Source of the DNA: Pseudomonadota bacterium
GTDB lineage: Bacteria; Pseudomonadota; Alphaproteobacteria; Caulobacterales; Caulobacteraceae
Assembly: GCA_023433655.1 (NCBI GenBank)
Contig: JAEYUE010000123.1
Location: 1-63,445, forward strand
Length of the DNA stretch: 63,445 bases
Direction: 5' to 3'
Shown piece after piece: positions 1 through 8,713 of the stretch (positions are counted from its first letter, which is position 1; every line of letters begins with the position of its first letter). Made by a program: the position numbers and the translations under genes. The notes under the pieces were generated by a model that was not told the DNA's origin, ran no database searches, and saw only the letters and a list, made by a program, of their open reading frames with translations.

Positions 1-753
1 TTCATGGGTGGGCGCAGTCCGATGAGCCTGGTGCAGGCCAACCGGGAAGTGCGCCTGTGGTGTCAAACGGAGGCCGGGATGCGCATTCACGGGACGACCA
101 AAGCTCAACCGCGCCGCCAGTTCGAAGCAGTCGAGAAACAGCGTCTGAAAGCCTTGCCGCAGACCCCTTATGACCTGGCGATCTGGAAAAAGGCCAAACT
201 GCACCGCGACTGCCACATCGTTTTCGCGGGATCCTACTACTCCGCCCCCTTCCGGCTGGTGGGACAAAGCCTGTGGGTGTGTGCTGGAGCCAGCCAGGTG
301 CGCTTGTCCAACGAAAAATATGAACTGGTGGCCACCCACGAACGGGCCAGCCAACCCGGCAGCCGCCAGACCCATCGCGATCACTATCCGCCCGAGAAGC
401 TGCCCGGGCTGGAACGCACCTGCGAAAGCTGTCTGGTGCAGGCAGCCGAACTTGGCCCGGCAGTCCAGCAGGTGATGGAACAGATCCTGGCCGACCCAGT
501 CCTGGACCGCATCCACCAGGCAGGCCGATTAGTGCGCCTGAGCGAAACGTATGGCCATCAACGCCTGAATGATGCCTGCTAGCGAGCGCTAGATTACGGC
601 GACGCGGCTTACAAAACGGAGAAGAACATCCTCAAACACCATCTGGACCAGCAAGAAGCGCCCATCCCGGTCCAGCTGGCCCCGGCGCTGACCTTTTCAC
701 GCCAGGCAGAGGAACTAGTGGGTGGCCTGGTCGAGGTGGAACGATGGAACTAA
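1..753 (+). pseudogene. istA: IS21 transposase IstA, C-terminal part, interrupted by an in-frame amber
   Basis: IstA is the DDE transposase of IS21 elements. The frame is open at the left window edge and shows the IstA C-terminal region (YDLAIWKKAKLHRDCHIVF and a QVRLSNE-type strand region also seen in the intact IstA at 5003-6529). A TAG at 580-582 stops the frame, but the same frame then reads on as RALDYGDAAYKTEKNILKHH and so forth to a TAA at 751-753, overlapping the istB start by 10 bases exactly as expected for istA/istB. The amber therefore looks like a point nonsense mutation, not the natural end. The N-terminal HTH and catalytic triad lie outside the window. Confidence 0.85.
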
Positions 754-1517
754 AACCGCAGCTTTCCCACCAACTGCGCCAGCTGCGCATGTCGGGCGTA
801 ATGGAGACGTTGGAGGTGCGCAACCGCCAGGCGATTGACGGTCAATGGTCCTTCATGGAATTCCTGTCGCGACTGTTGGAGGATGAAACCGAGCGCCGCG
901 CCCAGAAGCAGCTCAGCATGCGCTTGCGGCGCAGCACGCTGAATGACACCAAAACCATTGAGGGCTTTGATTTCCAGTTCAACCCCAACCTCAACCGCCA
1001 GCAAATTCTGCAACTGGCCGCCGGTGACTACATCCGTCAGCACCGCAACTTGCTGATCTGCGGTCCGACCGGGGTGGGCAAAACCCATCTGGCGCAGGCC
1101 CTGGGCCAGGAGGCGGCGCGCCTGGGCTTCGATGTGCTGTTTGCCAGCGTCCAAAAGATGCTCCAGCAGTTGGGCGGCGGTCGCGCCGATGGTTCCTGGG
1201 AGCGCCGCATGGCAACCTACCTGCGCCCGGATCTCTTGATCCTGGATGACTTCGGTCTCAAACCGATCCAACCGCCCGGCCCGGAAGATCTGTCCGATGT
1301 GATTAACGAGCGCTACGAGCGCGGCAGCATTCTGCTCACCAGCAACCGCGCGCCCAACGAGTGGCCGGACCTGTTCCTCGACCCGCTCCTGGCCTCCGCT
1401 GGCCTGGACCGGTTGCTGGATCGTGCCGAGGTGGTCATCATCCGCGGCGCCAGTTACCGCGCGCAAGGCCGTTCTCGCCTGATGGAGGAGGTGCCGACCA
1501 CCCCAATACAACCTTAA
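744..1517 (+). CDS. istB: IS21 helper ATPase IstB
   Basis: IstB is the AAA+ ATPase that helps IstA choose and capture the target. The 257-aa product has the usual length. It shows an IstB N-terminal helical part, a Walker A motif GPTGVGKTHLA (about residues 107-117), a Walker B LLILDDFG (about 160-167) and the sensor region ILLTSNRAPNEW (about 194-205). The ATG overlaps the end of the istA frame, the normal coupled arrangement. It looks intact, unlike its istA partner, so it could act only with an IstA supplied in trans. It is clearly divergent from the IstB at 6540-7289, so the two IS21 copies belong to different subgroups. Confidence 0.93.
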   Translation: MELKPQLSHQLRQLRMSGVMETLEVRNRQAIDGQWSFMEFLSRLLEDETERRAQKQLSMRLRRSTLNDTKTIEGFDFQFNPNLNRQQILQLAAGDYIRQHRNLLICGPTGVGKTHLAQALGQEAARLGFDVLFASVQKMLQQLGGGRADGSWERRMATYLRPDLLILDDFGLKPIQPPGPEDLSDVINERYERGSILLTSNRAPNEWPDLFLDPLLASAGLDRLLDRAEVVIIRGASYRAQGRSRLMEEVPTTPIQP

Positions 1518-1586
1518 CGATTTCCTCGATTTCTATTTATTCCCCCGCAAAAGTGGCGCAGTGTTGCCGAAGATGACTGGCACAGT

Positions 1587-2048
1587 GTGGGTGAAGATCG
1601 CTGGTACATTTACGTGTTGATATTGACATCAGTCGAACATCTGCAAGTGATTATTACCGCCGGGCCACTGGAAGAACTGCCTTATGACCTGAGGCAGCAG
1701 TGGCATAAGATTTGCCTTTCATTGCATAAATACTTCCCCAACCTGGTATACCCGATTCTACAAAATCTTACACCGTATCAGATCAAAGCGCGGTCAAAGG
1801 TCCTACAGCCAATGGACTCGCTTGGCCGTCAGAAAACCATGGAATTCATGCTGCGATTGCTTTTCGATGCTGACCCGATGAAGCTCAGCCTGCCATACCA
1901 GTTGATCAGCTGGCTGATGGGCTACAGCCAGTCTTCCTCGCCCCTGCGCGATTTCCTGGTTGAGCGGTTGGTGAGGTATCTGTATTTCCTTCACTGGAAC
2001 CCGGCAGAAATCATCTCTGAACCGCAGACTTTTTCCGCCTTCCTATAG
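1587..2048 (+). pseudogene. Unrecognised reading-frame fragment abutting the IS21 end
   Basis: About 150 codons with plausible protein composition (leucine-rich helical segments, e.g. RLVRYLYFLHW) run from inside the IS21 terminus to a TAG at 2046-2048. The only ATG (1587) lies in the IS21 terminal repeats, so the true 5' end was probably removed by the insertion. The frame just after the stop (+2 frame, from about 2024) continues as the DUF3987-like remnant described next, and a one-base loss near 2030 would join them; whether both belong to one gene is unproven. I do not recognise the family. Confidence 0.4.
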
Positions 2049-2585
2049 GTAAGGCACGATACCCCTCACTCTATATTGCCCTGACAGCCCGGACCAGTTC
2101 ATATTCCAAATCAACCACTGCAGGTGTCGCAATCGCAACACTGAAGCGCGCCAGCCTGGATTATTTGCTTATGCCAGATAACTCAATACCTCAAAAATTT
2201 TTGATGGAAATGAGAGCGACCCTCCCAGAGGATTATGCCGAGTTAGATGAATTTGGCAAAGACCGCGTCCTCAATCAACTTGCATTTGCGGCCCAACGCA
2301 GGTGGTTCTATGGTGGATTTCGGACAGGGTATCGCCGACATGATGCGCCGGAAAGGCTCGCTGACCGATTTCCGCAGCTTGCTGCGCCGTTTTGGCGATA
2401 CTCCGAACCGTTATGAAAGCGGCACCATCGGTCGTTGAACGGATGTGGTTGATCGTCCGTACCTGACCATGCTAGCAGGCCTGCCTCCCATCGATCTGGC
2501 CCCTTTTGCGCAGCGCGGCAGTTCAATACCCAATAGGAATTATCTGCATAGGTTTGAACCCTTTATTATGGATATGTTTCTCTAG
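2024..2585 (+). pseudogene. DUF3987-like (plasmid/phage primase-helicase type) remnant
   Basis: Reading across frames gives a continuous family-like sequence: RYPSLYIALTARTSSYSKST and PEDYAELDEFGKDRVLNQLA in one frame, then after a frameshift near 2300 MVDFGQGIADMMRRKGSLTD, SLLRRFGDTPNRYESGTIGR, and after a TGA at 2436-2438 in the same frame VDRPYLTMLAGLPPIDLAPF up to TAG 2583-2585. From memory this resembles the C-terminal half of DUF3987 proteins, which sit in plasmid/phage replication modules. One frameshift plus one nonsense codon show it is dead. It suggests that a decayed integrated plasmid or phage once occupied this stretch. The family assignment is from pattern memory only. Confidence 0.5.
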
Positions 2586-2744
2586 AAGCTGATGTGCATA
2601 TAAAATCATTAGATAAGATGGAAGATTTCAATCGTCCGCCACATCGAAAGCTACACCTTTTTAATTCATCTACATCGCATTCCACCCGATTAATGACGGG
2701 AAAGTTCAGGCCACCCATCTATCCTAACTGGGTGAAATTCTAAA

Positions 2745-2772
2745 CTGAACCTGCGGGAATCCACAGGTTCAG
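2745..2772 (+). other. Hairpin upstream of RR1
   Basis: CTGAACCTG and CAGGTTCAG form a perfect 9-bp stem around a 10-base loop. A related sequence (GGGAATCCACAG) occurs upstream of the paralogous RR2 gene, so the upstream region was duplicated with the gene. It lacks a long T-run, so it could be a weak terminator for the upstream remnant or a regulatory hairpin/operator for RR1. Confidence 0.5.
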
Positions 2773-2869
2773 TTTGAAGATAATTGATGTATATTGTATT
2801 TTACCGGGGTCGCTTACTTGTTAGTAAGGCCGACTTTCTTTACAACCGAATAAAACGGGGGAGCGTTCG

Positions 2870-3523
2870 ATGGCCTGCATCAAAGTAATCATTGCGAATC
2901 GTCAGCCATTTATGTGCTCAGGAATTCGTTCCGTACTATCATCGCAACCAGATCTGCTCGTTGTTGGTGAGGCAAGAACAAAGCAGGATACCAAAAGAAT
3001 GTGCTTGGAACTTCAACCGAAAGTCCTGCTGCTCGATCATACACTGATAAAAAATGATTGCCATGTGCTGCTTCATTTCCTGAAAAAAGAAATCCCAGAA
3101 CTCGAAATTATCCTTTTGCTCGACCATATGCCAGAAGGTGAGCTGCCTGGCTATTTCACGTGCGGTGTTAAGGGCTGTCTGATGATAGATGAAGAAGTTG
3201 GACCCTTGATTCGCGCCGTTAATGCAGTAGCATATGGAGATACTTGGTTCAGTTCACCTATTCTTGACTCTCTTGTTAAAATGGCAAACTTACAGGCCAG
3301 GCTGGGAGAAAAGCAAAATAGCCACTCCCCGCTCAGTATTCGAGAGAAAGAGATCATGTACTACGTTGCAGCGGGGATGAGCAATCAGGAGATCGCACGA
3401 GAATTGTCCATTGCGGAACGAACTGTTCGCCACCATGTTGAACAAATAATGATCAAACTCGATGCCCCAAACCGAACGAAAGCAGTAGTGGTTGCACTAA
3501 GAAATGAATGGATCGCGATGTAA
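2870..3523 (+). CDS. NarL/LuxR-type response regulator RR1 with degenerate receiver
   Basis: A 217-aa two-domain transcription regulator: receiver (about 1-125) and LuxR helix-turn-helix (about 150-215, with MSNQEIARELSIAERTVRHH). The phospho-acceptor aspartate is present (LLLDH, D56). The acidic-pocket position, D10 in the paralogue RR2, is asparagine here (IIANRQ), and the conserved lysine after the fifth strand (K106 in RR2, GCLMKD) is isoleucine (GCLMID). This suggests it may not respond normally to phosphorylation. The start is set by a strong purine-rich region (AAAACGGGGGAG) before ATG, shared with RR2. No histidine kinase is nearby; targets are unknown. Confidence 0.9.
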   Translation: MACIKVIIANRQPFMCSGIRSVLSSQPDLLVVGEARTKQDTKRMCLELQPKVLLLDHTLIKNDCHVLLHFLKKEIPELEIILLLDHMPEGELPGYFTCGVKGCLMIDEEVGPLIRAVNAVAYGDTWFSSPILDSLVKMANLQARLGEKQNSHSPLSIREKEIMYYVAAGMSNQEIARELSIAERTVRHHVEQIMIKLDAPNRTKAVVVALRNEWIAM

Positions 3524-3702
3524 CTGTAAAATGCTATCTGTATGTCCACGTTCTCTGGCACACAGTTTCTGAAGATATCTGCCTATCCCTCTAACTATGA
3601 AGAAGTTGACTGCATCGTTAATATACACCAGACCATTGCCTTCCCTAGCTCAGTTCGATCAACAACTTTTCGCCGATGACGATCATACCAATTATTTACC
3701 TA

Positions 3703-4724
3703 ACGTCTGATGTGAAATGCACCTATGAAGCCGAAACGACTTCAAAGGTTTGTACATTAACACCGAAATCAACCCACAGCAAGTGCCGCAGCAGATGAGC
3801 GGTCATCTTGGTGATCACCCGCGTAGTCAAACCCAGGACGGTTTTTGCCAGCAGCCGCTCGATGTTCCGTCCGGTATCCTGGATTTCATGGAACACGCCT
3901 TCGATCCGTTCGCGGATCTTGCTCAGCCAGCGATCCAGGCCAGGGCTGTTCTGGTACTTCTGGTTGGTGCGGCGCGGCGTCCAGATCAGATTGTTCGTCT
4001 GATCAAAGATGCTGGTCTGCCATTTCAAGCCCAAAAAGCCTTTGTCGGCAAATAGATCGCAGTAGGAGAAATAGTCGATCACGGTTTCCGCAGCAGCACG
4101 CTCGTCGGTATTGGCTGGAACCAGATCATAGACCATCGGAATGCCGTTCAACGTGCTGACCGCTACCAGTTTGTAGCCAAAGTACTTCAGGTTGCGGCTT
4201 GCGCACTTGCCATAGTTGGCGTTTCCGGCAAAGTCACTGCGCCGTTTATCGCGTTTATAGCTCAATACCGGCACGTGTTTGGTATCGAGCAAGTACTGGC
4301 TGTGCAAATGCCAGCCTTTTTGCACGATCCAATACCGCCGCAGCTCCTCCACCAAGAGACGCAACGACCGGGCGCGGCGGTTGTACTGGCTTTGATCGAC
4401 CAGTTTGGGAAACAAGGCCAGATAGTTGGCGCGAATAAAGCCTACATACTGGGTTTCACTGGGAAAGGGAATGAATTCTTGCACCAACATCAACGTGATC
4501 ATCTCGCTGTCCGTAAATTCTGGCTTTGCGCCGGCTTTCCCGCGCAGCAGTTTGGTTCCTTCACGTTTGTACCAGTCATCTACCAGGACGAAAATGATGG
4601 TAAAAAGGTCAATCATGGATATACTTGTCATGGGAATGTACCTCGTGCTAGATTAGGTTCGCACCTTTAATCTTGAGGACATTCCCATTTTTCGTCAACC
4701 CACTTTCGATTTCACATCACACGT
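3703..4724 (-). mobile_element. IS982-family insertion sequence with TIRs and target duplication
   Basis: Terminal inverted repeats ACGTCTGATGTGAAAT (3703-3718) and ATTTCACATCACACGT (4709-4724) match with one mismatch. The 5-bp sequence ACCTA flanks both ends (3698-3702 and 4725-4729), consistent with a target-site duplication. The element holds a single transposase gene on the minus strand and interrupts a reading frame (3597-4834). The preserved ends and duplication suggest a fairly recent insertion. Confidence 0.88.
3723..4631 (-). CDS. IS982-family transposase
   Basis: A 302-aa DDE transposase of the size usual for IS982. Visible family features are an N-terminal VDDWYKRE segment, the D of LLDTKHVPV in the catalytic core, FADKGFLG in the middle and RERIEGVFHEIQDTGRNIER near the C-terminal catalytic glutamate. 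The ATG at 4631 lies just inside the right inverted repeat. There are no internal stops, so it looks functional. Confidence 0.9.
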   Translation of the reverse strand: MTSISMIDLFTIIFVLVDDWYKREGTKLLRGKAGAKPEFTDSEMITLMLVQEFIPFPSETQYVGFIRANYLALFPKLVDQSQYNRRARSLRLLVEELRRYWIVQKGWHLHSQYLLDTKHVPVLSYKRDKRRSDFAGNANYGKCASRNLKYFGYKLVAVSTLNGIPMVYDLVPANTDERAAAETVIDYFSYCDLFADKGFLGLKWQTSIFDQTNNLIWTPRRTNQKYQNSPGLDRWLSKIRERIEGVFHEIQDTGRNIERLLAKTVLGLTTRVITKMTAHLLRHLLWVDFGVNVQTFEVVSAS

Positions 4725-5002
4725 ACCTAATAATTGGGGCATGTTTGCAAACTCATGGATTGGCAAGAATCTAGTTGATTTCCATGCAAAAGCATATCTT
4801 ATTAGACAACTCCGCCAATCATCGTTCACAAATCTGCAAAAAACGGAGCATGGCGAACACCTTAAACGGTCGATGCCGCACAGGTTAAACAGACCAAGTC
4901 GCACACCTTAAACGGTGCATGTCGCACACTTTGCCAGGGGGAAAGAAGCGCTGACAATCCCAAAATCGGGTATTCTGCCTCTTCCAAAACGAGGAGGAAG
5001 GT

Positions 5003-6529
5003 ATGCCCCAAGAGAGATTGTCCGTGAGAAAAATACGCGAAGTCATCCGATTGCATTTTGAGGCAGGATTATCCAACCGTGCCGCGGCGCGGGCATGCCG
5101 GGTTTCTAACAGCACGGTGGGCGAGTACCTGGAACGGGCCAGGCAAGCAGGCTTGCGCTGGCCGCTGCCGGAAGGGTTGAGTGACGCAGAACTCTACCGG
5201 CATTTATATCCAGAAGACAGCAAGGCCAAGCCAGAGAGCGACCGTCCCATGCCGGACTGGGAGGAGGTCCACCGCGAACTATCCAAGCGCGGGGTAACCC
5301 TGACGTTGCTGTGGCAGGAATACCGGGAAAAGCATCCCGATGGGTATGGGTTCACGCAATTCCGGTTCTATTATCAGCGCTGGAACAAGGCCCATACCAA
5401 TACCATGCGCCTGCCGCACAAGGCAGGTGAGGAAATGCAGGTAGATTACGCCGGGATGACGGTCGCCATCACCAATCCGGAGACGGGGGAAATCCGCCGA
5501 GCGGTGGTCTTTGTGGCAACGCTTCCCGCCAGCAGCTACACCTATGCGGAGATCCAGCCCTCCCAGGAGCTTCCGCACTGGCTGGGCGGGCATGTGCGCG
5601 CATTTCAGTTCTTTGGCGGCATTCCCCAAACCATCTGCCCGGACAACCTCAAGTCCGGTGTAAAAACTCCCAACCGCTACGAACCGGAACTCAATCCCAG
5701 CTACCAGGAACTGGCCGAGTATTACCATGTGGCGGTTCTGCCTGCCCGGGTGCGCAAACCGCGCGATAAAGCCCAGGTAGAAAACAGCGTCCAGAATGTG
5801 GAGCGCTGGGTACTGGCGCCCCTGCGCAATCGCACGTTCTTTAGTGTAGGAGAAGCTAACCGCGCCATTGCACCCCTGCTTCAGGCGCTCAACCAGAAGG
5901 AAATGCAGCACCTGGGGAAATCCAGAAAACAGGTATTCGAAGAACTGGATCAACCGGCGCTGCGACCGCTGCCCGAGCGTCCGTACGAATACGCGGCCTG
6001 GAAAACCGCCAAAGTCAATATCGACTACCATGTCGCGTTTGAGGGCCATTATTACAGCGTCCCCTTCGCCCTGGTACGGCAGGAGGTGCGCATCCGCGCC
6101 GCGGAAAATCTGGTCGCCATCTTCCACAACGGGCAGCAGGTGGCCGTCCACCCGCGCAGCCTGGCGCAAGGCCGTTTTTCCACCCGTTCCGAACACATGC
6201 CGCCCACGCACCAGTTCATGTCCGGCATGAACGAGGACTGGTTTCTACGCGAGGCGGGCAAAATCGGCCCGCACACCAGCGCCTATATCGCTGCTGTATT
6301 GAAATCTCGTCCGTTCCCGCAGCATGCCTATCGTTCCTGCCTGGGCATCCTGGATCTGGCGCGCCGGTACACGCACCCGCAACTAGAAACCGCCTGCCAG
6401 GTCTTGCTGGCAGCCCACCTGCTTTCCTACCGTGATCTCAAAAATGAACTCGAACGCCTGGCGGCGCAAACGCCAGAGCCTGTCCTGCCCGCGCATGAAA
6501 ACGTGCGCGGCCATTCGTACTACCAGTAA
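5003..6529 (+). CDS. istA: IS21 transposase IstA
   Basis: A full-length 508-aa IstA. It has an N-terminal helix-turn-helix (GLSNRAAARACRVSNSTVGE, about residues 26-45), an integrase-core DDE domain with MQVDYAGM and ICPDNLKSGV supplying the two aspartates and a glutamate in KPRDKAQVENSVQ, and a C-terminal beta-rich domain. GAGGAGGAAGGT just before ATG 5003 is a strong ribosome-binding site. The stop (6527-6529) is followed 10 bases later by istB. No damage is visible, so this copy could supply transposase to the defective IS21 at the left edge if their ends were compatible, which seems unlikely given the divergent termini. Confidence 0.95.
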   Translation: MPQERLSVRKIREVIRLHFEAGLSNRAAARACRVSNSTVGEYLERARQAGLRWPLPEGLSDAELYRHLYPEDSKAKPESDRPMPDWEEVHRELSKRGVTLTLLWQEYREKHPDGYGFTQFRFYYQRWNKAHTNTMRLPHKAGEEMQVDYAGMTVAITNPETGEIRRAVVFVATLPASSYTYAEIQPSQELPHWLGGHVRAFQFFGGIPQTICPDNLKSGVKTPNRYEPELNPSYQELAEYYHVAVLPARVRKPRDKAQVENSVQNVERWVLAPLRNRTFFSVGEANRAIAPLLQALNQKEMQHLGKSRKQVFEELDQPALRPLPERPYEYAAWKTAKVNIDYHVAFEGHYYSVPFALVRQEVRIRAAENLVAIFHNGQQVAVHPRSLAQGRFSTRSEHMPPTHQFMSGMNEDWFLREAGKIGPHTSAYIAAVLKSRPFPQHAYRSCLGILDLARRYTHPQLETACQVLLAAHLLSYRDLKNELERLAAQTPEPVLPAHENVRGHSYYQ

Positions 6530-6539
6530 AGGAGACCCC

Positions 6540-7289
6540 ATGAGCCAACAAACCCTGGATGACCAACTGCACGAACTGCGCCTGTCCGCCTTTCGCACCG
6601 CCCTGCGCGAGCAGCAGGCCAACCCGCAATACACCGATCTGTCGTTTGAGGATCGTCTTTCGCTGCTGGTGGACGCCGAATGCAGCCAGCGCCGTGAGAA
6701 CCGCGTCAAACGCAACATCCGCGCCGCCGGTTTTCCCATGACCGCCGCTTTGGAAGATCTGGACTTCGCCCCCGCGCGCGGACTGGAACGCCGCTTTATC
6801 CTGGAGCTGGGGCAGTGCCACTGGATTGCCAGCCGCCAGAATATCTTGGTTTTTGGCCCGACCGGGAGTGGAAAATCGTTTCTGGCTTCCGCCTTTGGCG
6901 TTGCGGCCGCTCGTCTGGGTTTCACCGTGCGCTACCACCGCACTGCCCGCCTGCTGCACGCACTCACCCTTGCTCGCCAGGATGGTTCGCTCACCCCGTT
7001 GCTGCGTGCTTTGGCGAAAACCAACCTGTTGGTCCTGGACGATTGGATGCGTGATACCATTTCCGTCCAGAATGCACAGGACATCTTGGAGGTGCTGGAC
7101 GACCGCTTTGGGCACTCCGCCACCCTGATCGTTAGCCAGGTACCGGTGACCGACTGGCACCTGCGCATCCCAGACCCCACCCTGGCGGACGCAATCCTGG
7201 ACCGCCTGGTTCACAATGCCCAGCGGATCCATTTGGAGGGTGAATCCCAACGAAAATTACGATCCCAGCGCTCCATGCCGAACACTTGA
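6540..7289 (+). CDS. istB: IS21 helper ATPase IstB
   Basis: A 249-aa AAA+ ATPase partner of IstA. It begins MSQQTLDDQLHELRLSAF, the canonical IstB start, after an AAAGGAG ribosome-binding site that overlaps the istA stop. An upstream in-frame ATG at 6432 lies inside istA and is rejected. Walker A is VFGPTGSGKSFLA (about 101-113), Walker B LLVLDDWM (about 162-169), and the sensor/arginine region is LIVSQVPVTDWH. It looks intact. Confidence 0.94.
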   Translation: MSQQTLDDQLHELRLSAFRTALREQQANPQYTDLSFEDRLSLLVDAECSQRRENRVKRNIRAAGFPMTAALEDLDFAPARGLERRFILELGQCHWIASRQNILVFGPTGSGKSFLASAFGVAAARLGFTVRYHRTARLLHALTLARQDGSLTPLLRALAKTNLLVLDDWMRDTISVQNAQDILEVLDDRFGHSATLIVSQVPVTDWHLRIPDPTLADAILDRLVHNAQRIHLEGESQRKLRSQRSMPNT

Positions 7290-7390
7290 TGTAAAATCTT
7301 CTTGTCAGCGCTCTCACCCTTGCAAGTGTGCGGCATCCGCCGTTTAAGCTGTGCGCTTTCACCGAAATGCGCAGTATGCATTCATACGAT

Positions 7391-8713
7391 CTATTTACAG
7401 GTATCGAGCGAAATATCCCGACTTGCAATTACAAAATATACTGGCGAAGCATCCAGGAATGGCAAATCGATCCTCACCAGAGTCCCATCCTTGCGATCAA
7501 ACATCCAGTACTTCGCACCAGAATTGTCACTCTCTTGATAGGCTAAAAAGCCGACTCGATCAATATCTTTCAAGGGGAAAATTTTTTCAATATGATACCC
7601 GCCTTGTCCCTTCTTCGGGAAACTTTGCACCAATTCTCCGGTACGAACATCGTACCAGGCGATGAGGGTATTACTATACTGTCCCTGTCGGTCTTCCCCA
7701 TCGAGCAGTAGCAGAATCTGTCTACTGTCTCTTTGCCACCAGAAGGTCGACATTGAAGGTCCGTACAATGATCCAGGAAGTTGCATCCATTTCAGCGTGT
7801 AATCTTCCAAGTCTATCAACCCTATCTTCCCTAAACCCTGTTCCCGCCAGCTTATAAAAGCAATCCAGTTCCCATTCGGTGAAAACTGGATCTGACGGAT
7901 ATTCTGATCCCGAAATTCCTCACCAAAATGGGTAAGCTGTGTCGTTAATTGGGACTGTAGATCTAGTATTTGGATCTGGACAATCCCGTTTTCATCTCGA
8001 TCAGAAAAAGCGAGGTACCTGCTATCCGGTGACCATCCTGCACCCTGGTAACCTGATCCGCCCCGAGGGGTGAGGTTATTGGGTAACCCATTCTGGTCAT
8101 TGACCTGCATCAGTTCAAGGTAGAGGTTGCTCGAATCACGTTCATCGAAGCCATTATCACCGGACGGTCGCACGAAACTGATCCATTTTAAATCAGGGGA
8201 AGCGGATACATGAAACCGTCCCTCATACGGGTATTCCGAGTCAAAAAAGATTTCTCTGCGATTAACAACCTCCCACTGCATACTAACTGTATTTATCTGG
8301 ATGCCATTACCCTCAGGAAGCTTATTTTGGAAACCATAAAAGAAACAGGGGTCGAGTGAAAATGTGATATCCCCATACAGGTTATCCGTCTTACGCAGCG
8401 TTTCACCATATTCATTTACCAACCGAGTTCCCATCTCATTACGGTATGCGTTGATGATCAACTGGAAGGTATCCGAGGAGAAATGTACTGCCTCAGGGGT
8501 AACAGCGGGGGTTGCCGTAAGCGCAGTTGCTGTGATATTTGTGGTAATTTTGGAAGAAGTACCAGTATCGGTTTCTCCTGCAGTAGGAGTGAACTCTAAT
8601 GCTGGTTGTGTAAAAGGCACTCTGGTTGTATTATTCTGACTACAACCATATAGTAATAGGAAAAATGTCAGAATTAATGACAAGATATTTCTACTTAAGG
8701 CTTTTATCATCAT
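7391..8713 (-). CDS. Exported lipoprotein with PD40/TolB-like propeller
   Basis: A 440-aa lipoprotein. The signal peptide ends in a lipobox (LLLYGC, Cys about residue 23), followed by a Thr/Pro-rich linker and then beta-propeller repeats of the PD40 type (GAGWSPDSRYLAFSD, IQFSPNGNWIAFIS). I chose the ATG at 8713 because it overlaps the TGA of the upstream M23 gene as ATGA, indicating translational coupling; alternative upstream starts (8725, TTG 8740) are possible. It is the last gene of the three-gene minus-strand unit. Its stop is only about 10 bases from the IS21 right end, so the natural C-terminus may have been trimmed. It probably acts at the cell surface; no enzymatic motif is seen. 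Confidence 0.75.
   Translation of the reverse strand: MMIKALSRNILSLILTFFLLLYGCSQNNTTRVPFTQPALEFTPTAGETDTGTSSKITTNITATALTATPAVTPEAVHFSSDTFQLIINAYRNEMGTRLVNEYGETLRKTDNLYGDITFSLDPCFFYGFQNKLPEGNGIQINTVSMQWEVVNRREIFFDSEYPYEGRFHVSASPDLKWISFVRPSGDNGFDERDSSNLYLELMQVNDQNGLPNNLTPRGGSGYQGAGWSPDSRYLAFSDRDENGIVQIQILDLQSQLTTQLTHFGEEFRDQNIRQIQFSPNGNWIAFISWREQGLGKIGLIDLEDYTLKWMQLPGSLYGPSMSTFWWQRDSRQILLLLDGEDRQGQYSNTLIAWYDVRTGELVQSFPKKGQGGYHIEKIFPLKDIDRVGFLAYQESDNSGAKYWMFDRKDGTLVRIDLPFLDASPVYFVIASRDISLDTCK

Larger units (their letters stand above)
1..1608 (+). mobile_element. IS21-family element 1 (right part; left end outside window)
   Basis: This is the 3' portion of an IS21-type element: the end of istA, a complete istB overlapping it, and the right terminus. 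After istB, positions about 1555-1608 hold two roughly 24-bp direct repeats (TGGCGCAGTGT... and TGGCACAGTGT..., each followed by ..GAAGAT) and a final TGGTACA. Multiple terminal repeats ending in CA are typical of IS21. I place the right end near 1608 from this repeat pattern; without the left end no target duplication can be checked. Its istA is damaged, so transposition would need a helper copy. Confidence 0.75.
3597..4834 (+). pseudogene. Small reading frame split by the IS982 insertion
   Basis: Removing the IS982 element (3703-4724) and one copy of its ACCTA target duplication joins ATG 3597 to downstream sequence as one open frame: ...LAQFDQQLFADDDHTNYLPN then NWGMFANSWIGKNLVDFHAK then AYLIRQLRQSSFTNL, running into the left end of the second IS21 near 4835. 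It is thus truncated on the right by IS21 as well. The family is not recognised. The restored frame across the junction is the main evidence that it is real coding sequence. Confidence 0.45.
4835..7380 (+). mobile_element. IS21-family element 2 (complete)
   Basis: This is a full istA-istB element. The left end has repeated motifs: CACCTTAAACGG occurs at about 4857 and again at about 4905, with GATGCCGCACAGG and GCATGTCGCACAC copies. The right end carries the inverted counterpart (GTGTGCGGCATCCGCCGTTTAAGC at 7326-7350, described here by its two halves). Ends are placed at TGC 4835 and TGCA 7380 by IS21 convention (TG...CA). I could not see a clear target duplication, so exact ends are uncertain by a few bases. 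It truncates the small frame to its left and ends only 10 bases from the stop of the lipoprotein gene on the right. Confidence 0.8.

Noticed and set aside
580..582. In-frame TAG and other stops in transposases as signs of a recoded stop codon
   Set aside because: TAG, TAA and TGA all occur as premature stops, only in mobile or decayed genes; intact genes use the same codons as normal ends.
5279..6211. Long minus-strand reading frame inside istA
   Set aside because: Shadow of the GC-rich istA codons; no family features and istA is unmistakable. The same applies to the minus-strand frame 39177-40103 inside the IS4 transposase and to 61717-62586 opposite the YD repeats.
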